From Azospirillum thermophilum (GTDB lineage Bacteria; Pseudomonadota; Alphaproteobacteria; Azospirillales; Azospirillaceae), in assembly GCF_003130795.1 (NCBI RefSeq), contig NZ_CP029353.1, positions 2,371,501-2,435,500 of the forward strand: a stretch of 64,000 bases of DNA, given 5' to 3'. A program made the position numbers and the translations under genes. Positions 53,039 through 60,251 of this stretch are shown here, piece after piece; the first letter of the stretch is position 1, and the number at the start of each line of letters is the position of its first letter. The notes beneath the pieces were generated by a model. That model was not told the DNA's origin and searched no databases. It saw only the letters and a list, made by a program, of their open reading frames with translations.

Positions 53039-54955
53039 ATGGCGGGGTTATCCCCTCCCGACGATCGGCTACCATCGACGATCCGGTACGCGCAGGCCTT
53101 CGCCACCATGGACATGCCCCCGCCCGATCAGCCCGAGACTCCGGCAAAGGCGGAGTCGTGGCGCGTCCGGCGCTTCCCGAACCTGGAGGCGTCGATCGGG
53201 TGGCTGGCCGCCTGCGGTCTGGTCTTTCTCGTCATGGTCACCGCGGTCTTCGCCGTCCAGTCGCGCGAGCGCGCCCTGTCGGCGGCGGAGGAGCGGGCCG
53301 GGGCCGCGGTCCGCGTTCTCGCCGAACATGCCGCCCGGCTGTTCGACGCCGCCGACCTGCTGGTGGAGTTCGCCGTACAGGAGACGGTCGGCCGCGACTG
53401 GGCGGAGATCGAGTCGTCGCGCCCCCTGTGGGAGCGGCTGAACCGCCAGCGCAGCCGCCTCCCCTTCCTCGACGCCGTCTGGCTGAACGACGAGACGGGA
53501 ACGCTTCGCCTCAGCACCGTCGGCTTTCCGACCCCGCCGTCCAACGCCAGCGACCGCGACAGCTTCCGGGCGCTGAAGGCCGGCTCCACCCTGCCCTTCA
53601 TCGGCGAGCGGATCATCGGGCGGGTGACCGGCAAGCCGAGCTTCCTGCTGAGCCGCCGGCTCTCCCACCCCGACGGTTCCTTCCGCGGCATGGCGTCGGT
53701 GACCATCGACCCCACCTATCTCTCCGGCTTCTACAAGGAGATGGACTTCCCCTACCCGGCGGACATCCTGATGGTCCGCGCCGGCGGTTTCGACGTCCTG
53801 GTGCGCGAGCCGGGCCGCGGCGCGGTGCCGGCCCCGCTGCCCGAGCCGGCGCGCCTCGCCATGGTGCAGGCGCCGCGCGGCGGCGTGGTGCACCAGGACG
53901 GCGCGCTGATCGCCTACCGGCCGGTCGACAACTGGCCGGTCTTCGTCGCCGTCCAGCACGAGCTGGAGCCGGTGACCGGGACCTGGCGCCGCCTGCTCGC
54001 CCCCTACGGCGTGCTGGCCGGCGCCGCGGCGCTCGCCCTGCTGGCGCTCAGCGCGCTCGGCTTCCGGCAGGCGCGCACGGCCCGGCGGCAGCAGGAGGTG
54101 CTGGAGGACCGGGTGAGGGAGCGCACCGCCTCGCTCCGACAGGCGCTCGCCGAGCGCGACGAGGCGCTGGGCAAGAAGGATCTGCTGGTGCGCGAGGTCC
54201 ATCACCGGGTGAAGAACAGCCTGCAGGTGGTGTCGAGCCTGCTGACCCTGCACGGCCAGACCGTGGGCGACGCCGCGCTGCGCGCCCAACTGGAGGAGGC
54301 CGGGCGCCGGGTGCAGGCGATCAGCGACATCCACCAGCTCCTCTACCGGGCCGACGACGTCCGCGTCATTCCGTTCCACGACTATCTGGCGGCGCTCTGC
54401 CGCGAGCTGGAGCGCTCCGCCCTCTGCCGGGGACAGTCCTGGCACCTCGACCTGTCGGTCGACCCGGTGGAGATGCCGACCGACCAGGCGATCCCGCTCG
54501 GCCTCATCGCCAACGAGCTGGTGATGAACGCCCTCAAGCACGGCTACCCGCAGGAGGGCGGGGCGGGGAACGGGGCGAAGCCGATCCTGGTCCGGATGAC
54601 CCGCGTCGGCGGACATGCCGTGCGGCTGGCCGTCGCCGACCGCGGGGTCGGGCTGCCGGAGGGGTTCGACTGGCGGCGCAGCCGCAGCCTCGGCATGCGT
54701 CTGGTCCATGCGCTGAGCGGGCAGCTCGGCACCAGGCTCGAGATCGAGCGGCTGAACCCCGGCGTCCGATTCGCGGTCGAGGTCACGCTGGAACCACCGG
54801 ACGATGGGCCGGACGATGGGCCGGACGATGCGCCGGAGGATGGGCCCGCCCGGCCCCCATCCCCGCCGTCCCCTCAGTCCCCCGGGCCGCCGGAGGCGCG
54901 CAGCGGCACCTCCACCCGTCCGACGGAGCAGCGGTCGGCCGGCTCCCCGCAATAG
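53039..54955 (+). CDS. HisKA_2/HWE-type sensor histidine kinase with extracytoplasmic sensor
   Basis: 638 residues (ATG 53039; ATG 53108 is a plausible shorter start). A membrane helix (IGWLAACGLVFLVMVTAVFAVQS), a dCACHE-like extracytoplasmic domain with FLDAVWLNDETGTLRLST and IIGRVTGKPSFLLSRRL, a second helix near 315-335, then a short coiled coil. HisKA_2 reads KDLLVREVHHRVKNSLQVVSSLLTLHG with His388, and the HATPase has LIANELVMNALKHGYP and DRGVGLPEG. The tail carries four DDGP-like repeats (12-bp repeats at 54799-54846) and overlaps the convergent gene by 82 bases. HWE kinases often feed the general stress response. Confidence 0.9.
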   Translation: MAGLSPPDDRLPSTIRYAQAFATMDMPPPDQPETPAKAESWRVRRFPNLEASIGWLAACGLVFLVMVTAVFAVQSRERALSAAEERAGAAVRVLAEHAARLFDAADLLVEFAVQETVGRDWAEIESSRPLWERLNRQRSRLPFLDAVWLNDETGTLRLSTVGFPTPPSNASDRDSFRALKAGSTLPFIGERIIGRVTGKPSFLLSRRLSHPDGSFRGMASVTIDPTYLSGFYKEMDFPYPADILMVRAGGFDVLVREPGRGAVPAPLPEPARLAMVQAPRGGVVHQDGALIAYRPVDNWPVFVAVQHELEPVTGTWRRLLAPYGVLAGAAALALLALSALGFRQARTARRQQEVLEDRVRERTASLRQALAERDEALGKKDLLVREVHHRVKNSLQVVSSLLTLHGQTVGDAALRAQLEEAGRRVQAISDIHQLLYRADDVRVIPFHDYLAALCRELERSALCRGQSWHLDLSVDPVEMPTDQAIPLGLIANELVMNALKHGYPQEGGAGNGAKPILVRMTRVGGHAVRLAVADRGVGLPEGFDWRRSRSLGMRLVHALSGQLGTRLEIERLNPGVRFAVEVTLEPPDDGPDDGPDDAPEDGPARPPSPPSPQSPGPPEARSGTSTRPTEQRSAGSPQ

Positions 54956-55353
54956 CGGAACTCCACCCGCAGCATCCCGTCGTTGCGGTCGGGATCGGCG
55001 ATGCGCAGCGGTCCGCTCAGCGCCAGCTCGACCCGGTAGGGTCCTTCCGGCCGGTCCGACCGCAGCGCAGCGGGAAACCGCCCCTCGACCCGCCCGCGCA
55101 CCAGCGCCGGCACATCGATGCGCAGCACCGGCGGAACGACGCGGATGCCGCGCGCCGGCCGCAACTCCAGCACCAGCGATCCGGCCGCCGGACGCTTGCC
55201 CGGCCGGACCTCGGCGGTGAAGCGGCCGGCCGGCAAATCCGCCCGCCACTCCGCCCGCCGGGACCGGTCGTCGTCCGCGGCAGGACTACTTACTGGGGTA
55301 TGCAAGGCGATAACAACTATCGCAACGATTGCAGGACGCTTGCGTAAAGGCAT
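54874..55353 (-). CDS. Secreted protein of unknown function
   Basis: 159 residues from ATG 55353; an in-frame ATG at 55473 would add an arginine-rich extension that overlaps the divergent EamA gene, so it is disfavoured. Signal peptide RKRPAIVAIVVIALHTPVSSPAAD. The mature part is beta-rich (LPAGRFTAEVRPGK, LVLELRPARGIRVVPPVLRIDVPALV, YRVELALSGPLRI) and ends with RVEFRYCGEPADRCSVGRVEVPLR. The C-terminal CGEPADRC resembles the Cys pair of DsbD-alpha-like domains, but the match is short. Its 3' end overlaps the kinase tail by 82 bases. Confidence 0.6.
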   Translation of the reverse strand: MPLRKRPAIVAIVVIALHTPVSSPAADDDRSRRAEWRADLPAGRFTAEVRPGKRPAAGSLVLELRPARGIRVVPPVLRIDVPALVRGRVEGRFPAALRSDRPEGPYRVELALSGPLRIADPDRNDGMLRVEFRYCGEPADRCSVGRVEVPLRASGGPGD

Positions 55354-55463
55354 GACAAGCGGGAAGATGCACCCCGTGCCGGGCCGGCGCAACCGGGGCG
55401 GACGGGTACCTCCCGCCGCGCCGGAGGCGTGCCGGCCAAAGCGAACAGCCAGGACCCGCACCC

Positions 55464-56414
55464 GTGCCGACACCGCCGATCGCCCAGCCGGCCTTATCGT
55501 CGCCGACGCCCCCCCGCCTGCTGGAGGCGGTGGCGTGGATGCTGGTCTATGCGCTGGTGATCGCGGTGGGCAACACCATGATCCGCTATGCGACGCGGGA
55601 CATGCACGCGTTCGAGGTGGTGTTCTTCCGCAACCTGTTCAGCCTGCTGTTCCTGGTGCCCTGGATCCTGCGGTCCGGGCTGGCGCCCTTCCGCACCAGC
55701 CGGCCGAAGCTCTACCTGACGCGCTCGATGACCACGCTGGCGGCGATGATGGCATGGTTCTATGCCGTGTCGCAGGTGCCGCTGCCGACCGCCACGGCGA
55801 TCAGCTTCACCACCCCCCTCTTCACCACCGTGGGCGCCGCCCTGTTCCTGGGCGAGGTGGTGCGGCTGCGCCGCTGGACGGCGGTGCTGGCCGGGCTGGT
55901 CGGGGTGCTGATCGTGCTCCGCCCGCTCGGCGGGCTGAACGACGGCCTCACGACCCTGTCGGTCCTGGTGCTGCTGCTGCACTGCATCGCCGCGGCGGCG
56001 ACGATCCTGCAGATGCGCACGCTCGCCCAGCTCGACGGCGCGCATGTGGTGGTCACCTACATGGCGCTCTACGTCACGCCGATGGCGCTGGTCCCCGCCC
56101 TGTTCGTCTGGGTCTGGCCGAGCTGGGAGCAGCTTGGCTTCCTCGTCGCGATGGGCGGGGTGCTGACGCTGGCGCAGCTCGCCATGACCCGCGCCTTCAG
56201 CCTGGCGGAAGCCTCGGCGATGATGCCCTACGACTATGCCCGCCTGCCGCTGACCGCCCTGGTCGCCTGGGCCGCCTTCGGCGAGGTGATGGACCTCTGG
56301 GGCTGGATCGGCGCGGCTGTGATCGCGGGCTCGGCCCTCTACTCCGCCCATCGGGACGCGGCGCAGAGGCGCGGCCCCCGCGCCACGACGACACCGGCCG
56401 CCGCGGCCGAGTAG
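55464..56414 (+). CDS. EamA/DMT-family transporter
   Basis: 316 residues from a GTG, ten membrane helices in two EamA repeats: VIAVGNTMIRYATRDMHAFEVVFFRNLFSLLFLVP and TAISFTTPLFTTVGAALFLGEVVRLRRWTAVLAGLVGVLIVLRP in the first, AEASAMMPYDYARLPLTALVAWAAFGEVMDLWGWIGAAVIAGSALY in the second. Drug/metabolite exporters of this kind move amino acids or purines out of the cell; the substrate is unknown. Basic C-terminal tail. Confidence 0.92.
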   Translation: MPTPPIAQPALSSPTPPRLLEAVAWMLVYALVIAVGNTMIRYATRDMHAFEVVFFRNLFSLLFLVPWILRSGLAPFRTSRPKLYLTRSMTTLAAMMAWFYAVSQVPLPTATAISFTTPLFTTVGAALFLGEVVRLRRWTAVLAGLVGVLIVLRPLGGLNDGLTTLSVLVLLLHCIAAAATILQMRTLAQLDGAHVVVTYMALYVTPMALVPALFVWVWPSWEQLGFLVAMGGVLTLAQLAMTRAFSLAEASAMMPYDYARLPLTALVAWAAFGEVMDLWGWIGAAVIAGSALYSAHRDAAQRRGPRATTTPAAAAE

Positions 56415-56438
56415 CCGGCGCCTTCGGCCGCCCGCCCG

Positions 56439-56840
56439 TCAGGCCGCCTCGGCACCGCCCTCCCCGAGGTCCGGCGAGGCGAGCGCCTGCTTTGCCCGCT
56501 CGCGGTGGGCGGGGGTCAGGTTCATCCGCACCGCCTGGACCGCCGCGGCCAGCACCGCCGCATCGTCGGTGAAGCCGGCCAGCAGCAGCCAGTCGGGCAC
56601 CGCGTCGGCGGGCAGGATGAAATAGACCAGGGTCGCCAGAAGGATGGCCTTGGCCTTCATCGGCGTCGCCCGGTCGGTCGCGCAGTAATAGGCGGCCAGC
56701 AGATCCTCGAGGAAGGGGATGCGGTGCAGGTTCGCCCGCAGCGTGCGCCAGAAGCGGCGGCGGACGAATCGCTCCTCCCGCTCCACGCGGGCCTCGTCAT
56801 AGGAACCGGACGCGTCGAAGGGAACGATGTCGGTACTCAT
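56439..56840 (-). CDS. YkvA/DUF1232-family protein
   Basis: 133 residues from ATG 56840, with GGGAGAG upstream. The N-terminus is charged (DEARVEREERFVRRRFWRTLRANLHRIPFLEDLLAAYYCATD), followed by the DUF1232 core TPMKAKAILLATLVYFILPADAVPDWLLLAGFTDDAAVLAAAVQAVR with one hydrophobic helix and the conserved PxDxxPD. Small membrane-associated protein of unknown function. Convergent with the EamA gene, 24 bases away. Confidence 0.9.
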   Translation of the reverse strand: MSTDIVPFDASGSYDEARVEREERFVRRRFWRTLRANLHRIPFLEDLLAAYYCATDRATPMKAKAILLATLVYFILPADAVPDWLLLAGFTDDAAVLAAAVQAVRMNLTPAHRERAKQALASPDLGEGGAEAA

Positions 56841-57002
56841 GTCTCTCCCGACCCCGCCTGCCGACGGGACCATACGGTAGGGTGTGGTGACGGCGGAACA
56901 TCTGCTACATAGATGAGATCGCTCCACCAACAGCGCAACACATCAACAGTCCCGCACGGGCCCGGTTTCCGATCCGGTCCCGGCTTCAAGGAGGAAGCGC
57001 AC

Positions 57003-57763
57003 ATGAACATCGCAGGTCTGTCCGCCATCGTGACGGGCGGCGGCTCCGGCATGGGGGCGGCGACCGCCCGCCACCTCGCCTCGCTCGGCGCCAAGGTGAC
57101 GGTGCTGGACGTCAACGAGGACGCGGTGCTGAAGACCGCCCACGAGATCGGCGGGCTCGGCGTCGTCTGCGACGTCACCGACGCGGCGTCGGCCGAGCGG
57201 GCGGTGGCGGAGGCGGCGTCGGCCCACGGCCCGGCCCGCATCGCGGTCAACTGCGCCGGCATCGCCCCGGCCCAGCGCATCGTCGGCCGCGACGGCCCGA
57301 TGCCGCTGGAGTCCTTCCGCAAGGTGATCGAGGTCAACCTGATCGGCACCTTCAACCTGTTGCGCCTGACGGCGGCCGACATGGCGAAGCTCGACCCGCT
57401 GGACAGCGGCGAGCGCGGCGTCATCGTCAACACCGCCTCGGTCGCCGCCTATGAGGGGCAGATCGGCCAGGCCGCCTATGCCGCGTCCAAGGGCGGCGTC
57501 GTCGCGCTGACCATCTGTGCTGCCCGCGACCTCGCCCGCAGCGGCATCCGCGTCATGACCATCGCGCCGGGCCTGATCGCCACGCCGATGCTGCTGGGCA
57601 TGCCGCAGGAGGTGCAGGACAGCCTCGCCGCCTCCGTCCCCTTCCCAAGCGCTTCGGCAAGCCGGAGGAGTATGCCCGCCTCGTCCAGCACATCGTCGAG
57701 AACGAGATGCTGAACGGCGACGTCATCCGCCTCGACGGCGCCATCCGCATGTCGCCGCAGTAA
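57003..57763 (+). CDS. Short-chain dehydrogenase, 3-hydroxyacyl-CoA dehydrogenase type-2-like (frame broken)
   Basis: About 253 residues after restoring one C at the run 57644-57646. Rossmann motif [72 protein letters not shown], catalytic [24 protein letters not shown] with the Ser-Tyr-Lys set. The restored end [42 protein letters not shown] is characteristic of HSD17B10-like enzymes acting in isoleucine or branched fatty-acid breakdown. AGGAGG precedes the ATG. Confidence 0.9.
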
Positions 57764-57856
57764 GGCGTTGCGGTAAGGACAAGGTGTCCAGGTAGGTCAG
57801 GGATGCGGCCGGGCATGGCGCCCGGCCCTCCCGTTGCAGCGTGGGAGGACCCCGGC

Positions 57857-58252
57857 ATGCCCATCACCAAGGGATACAAGGCTCTGCTGGAGGAGGCCAA
57901 CGGCCGCATCCAGGCGCTCAGCCCGAGCGAGGCGCTGACCCTGCACGGCGACCCGGAAGTGGTGTTCGTCGACATCCGCGACCCGCGCGAGCTGTCGCGC
58001 GACGGCATGATCCCCGGCGCCCTGCACGCGCCGCGCGGCATGCTGGAGTTCTGGGTGGACCCGGAGAGCCCCTACCACAAGCCGGTCTTCGCGTCGGGCA
58101 AGCGCTTCGTCTTCTACTGCGCCAGCGGCTGGCGCTCGGCGCTCGCCACCGACACGGTGCAGTCCATGGGGCTGGAGCCGGTCTGCCACCTGGAGGGCGG
58201 CTTCAAGGCGTGGAAGGAGGCCGGCCTGCCGGTGGCGATGCCGGAGAAATAG
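57857..58252 (+). CDS. Rhodanese-like domain protein
   Basis: 131 residues from ATG 57857, behind GGGAGGA; an upstream in-frame ATG at 57803 is less likely. One rhodanese domain: VVFVDIRDPRELSRDGMIPGALHAPRGMLEFWVDPESPYH, with the active-site loop FYCASGWRSALATDTVQSMG and VCHLEGGFKAWKEAGLPV. The Cys in CASGWRSA would carry persulfide. Single-domain sulfurtransferase, cytosolic, with partners unknown. A hairpin follows at 58266. Confidence 0.92.
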   Translation: MPITKGYKALLEEANGRIQALSPSEALTLHGDPEVVFVDIRDPRELSRDGMIPGALHAPRGMLEFWVDPESPYHKPVFASGKRFVFYCASGWRSALATDTVQSMGLEPVCHLEGGFKAWKEAGLPVAMPEK

Positions 58253-58265
58253 CGCGCGATACGAC

Positions 58266-58289
58266 GAAGGGGGCCTTTCGGCCCCCTTC
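58266..58289. terminator. Hairpin between convergent rhodanese and argG genes
   Basis: GAAGGGGGCC and GGCCCCCTTC form a perfect 10-bp stem around TTTC. No T-tract of note follows on either strand, so it is a weak intrinsic or hairpin-only terminator serving both genes. Confidence 0.65.
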
Positions 58290-58313
58290 GCATCCGGTCC
58301 GTCAGGCTCCGGC

Positions 58314-59561
58314 TCAGCCCAGCTTCTGCTTGGCCATCGCGCCGAGGCGCAGGCGCAGCGCGTTCAGCTTGATGAAGCCTTCCGCGTCCTTCTGGTTGTA
58401 GACGCTGTCCTGCTCGAACGTCACATAGTCCATGCGGTAGAGCGAGTTCGGCGACTTGCGGCCGACCACCGTGACGTTGCCCTTGTAGAGCTTCAGGCGG
58501 ACGGTGCCGTTCACCATCTCCTGCGTCTGGTCGATCAGGGTCTGCAGGGCCAGACGCTCCGGGCTCCACCAGTAGCCGCAATAGATCAGCTCGGCGTAGC
58601 GCGGCATCAGCTCGTCCTTCAGGTGGGCGGCGCCGCGGTCGAGCGTGATGCTCTCCATCGCGCGGTGGGCCACCAGCAGGATGCTGCCGCCCGGGGTCTC
58701 GTAGACGCCGCGGGACTTCATGCCGACATAGCGGTTCTCGACGAGGTCGAGGCGGCCGATGCCGTTCTCGCCGCCCAGCCGGTTCAGCTCGGTCAGGATC
58801 TGCATCGGGGTCATCGACGTGCCGTCGATGGCGACCGCGTCGCCGTTCCTGAACTCGATCTCCACATAGGTCGGGGTGTCCGGCGCCTTCTCCGGCGACA
58901 CCGAGCGGGTGAACATGTCCTCGTCCGGCTCGACCCACGGGTCCTCCAGCACCTTGCCCTCGTAGGAGATGTGCAGGAGGTTGGCGTCGGTCGAATAGGG
59001 CGCCTCGCCGCGCTTGTCCTTGGCGATCGGGATCTGGTGCTTCTCGGCGTAGTCCAGCAGCGTGGTGCGGCTGTTCAGGTTCCACTCGCGCCACGGCGCG
59101 ATCACCTTGATGTCCGGCTTCAGCGCGTAGTAGCCCAGCTCGAAGCGGACCTGGTCGTTGCCCTTGCCGGTGGCGCCATGGGCCACGGCGTCGGCGCCGA
59201 CGAGGTTGGCGATCTCGATCTGGCGCTTGGCGATCAGCGGCCGGGCGATCGAGGTGCCGAGCAGGTAGGTGCCCTCGTAGAGCGTGTTGGCGCGGAACAT
59301 CGGGAACACGAAGTCGCGCACGAACTCCTCGCGGAGGTCATCGATGAAGATGTTCTCCGGCTTGATGCCCAGCAGCTCGGCCTTCTTGCGCGCCGGCTCC
59401 AGCTCCTCGCCCTGGCCGAGGTCGGCGGTGAAGGTCACCACCTCGCAGCCGTAGTTCTCCTGCAGCCACTTCAGGATGACCGAGGTGTCGAGGCCGCCCG
59501 AATAGGCGAGCACCACTTTCTTGACCTGTTTGCCGGACGCACCGCTCATGGGACTACTCAT
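58314..59561 (-). CDS. argG: Argininosuccinate synthase
   Basis: 415 residues from ATG 59561 (411 from ATG 59549). PP-loop [98 protein letters not shown] and [14 protein letters not shown] [18 protein letters not shown]. It makes argininosuccinate from citrulline, aspartate and ATP in arginine biosynthesis. Single gene. Two small membrane-protein genes lie immediately upstream on the same strand. Confidence 0.98.
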   Translation of the reverse strand: MSSPMSGASGKQVKKVVLAYSGGLDTSVILKWLQENYGCEVVTFTADLGQGEELEPARKKAELLGIKPENIFIDDLREEFVRDFVFPMFRANTLYEGTYLLGTSIARPLIAKRQIEIANLVGADAVAHGATGKGNDQVRFELGYYALKPDIKVIAPWREWNLNSRTTLLDYAEKHQIPIAKDKRGEAPYSTDANLLHISYEGKVLEDPWVEPDEDMFTRSVSPEKAPDTPTYVEIEFRNGDAVAIDGTSMTPMQILTELNRLGGENGIGRLDLVENRYVGMKSRGVYETPGGSILLVAHRAMESITLDRGAAHLKDELMPRYAELIYCGYWWSPERLALQTLIDQTQEMVNGTVRLKLYKGNVTVVGRKSPNSLYRMDYVTFEQDSVYNQKDAEGFIKLNALRLRLGAMAKQKLG

Positions 59562-59650
59562 GCGGATGGAGGGTTGAAACCGCGCGACCGTACGGCGTTT
59601 CGCGCCCGTCTTCAAGGGCGTGCCCGGCCGCGCGACCGGTGGACGGCGGC

Positions 59651-59866
59651 CTACTCCCCGCGCCGGCCGTCGACGAAGGGCCAGCGGATGTAGGCGAAGG
59701 CCCAGACCGCCAGCACATTCACGTAAGGGATCAGCAGAAGCAGGATCCACAAGGGGCTGCGCCCGGCCTTGGCCAGCACCCAGCCGCCGGCCACCATGCT
59801 GTAGGTCAGCACGAGCGAGATGAAGAGATAGAGCTGCCACGGCTCCAGGCTGCTGAAGAAGCTCAT
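59651..59866 (-). CDS. Small two-helix membrane protein, paralogue A
   Basis: 71 residues from ATG 59866, which overlaps the stop of the preceding gene by ATGA. Two hydrophobic helices, [25 protein letters not shown] and [28 protein letters not shown], ending in a charged tail. The second helix shares the pattern AG-x2-P-x-W-x-LL-x-LIP...RWP with the gene upstream, so the two are tandem paralogues. Function unknown. Confidence 0.72.
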   Translation of the reverse strand: MSFFSSLEPWQLYLFISLVLTYSMVAGGWVLAKAGRSPLWILLLLIPYVNVLAVWAFAYIRWPFVDGRRGE

Positions 59867-60105
59867 CGCACGCTCCGTCGGGCCTTGCGGACGGGCTTTT
59901 CCCGCTCGGGCAGGGCCGGCCAGCGGCTGTGGGCCAGCACGCCGATCACCGGCACCATGCCGAAGGGAATCAGCACCAGCAGCGCCCACCGGGGATCGAG
60001 CCCGGCACGGCGCAGGATGCGCCAGGTCGGCCAGACCGTGGCGAGGTTGAACAGCAGAAGCCCGAGATAGGGGCTCTGAAGGAAATCCTGGGCAAGATCC
60101 TGCAC
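59863..60105 (-). CDS. Small two-helix membrane protein, paralogue B
   Basis: 80 residues from a GTG at 60105 with CGGAGAG just upstream; an ATG at 60207 would need a 34-residue arginine-rich extension and is less likely. Helices [25 protein letters not shown] and [30 protein letters not shown], then a basic tail. Resembles paralogue A. The start is divergent from the large PAS kinase at 60252, so both share the control region. Confidence 0.65.
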   Translation of the reverse strand: MQDLAQDFLQSPYLGLLLFNLATVWPTWRILRRAGLDPRWALLVLIPFGMVPVIGVLAHSRWPALPEREKPVRKARRSVR

Positions 60106-60251
60106 GACTTCTCTCCGGGATCGGGTCCGGCGGGGGAAAGCCGGGCGAAATGAACCCCGTCCGCGCCGGTTTGTCGAGGCAAAGTTTTCCGGACACTGAT
60201 ACATCACATGCTAAACTGGCCCAACACTTTAGACTCTTCCCCAGGACCGCA

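Noticed and set aside
54799..54846. 12-bp repeats considered as a DNA-level regulatory element
   Set aside because: They are in frame in the kinase tail and encode DDGP-like units, so a coding repeat explains them.
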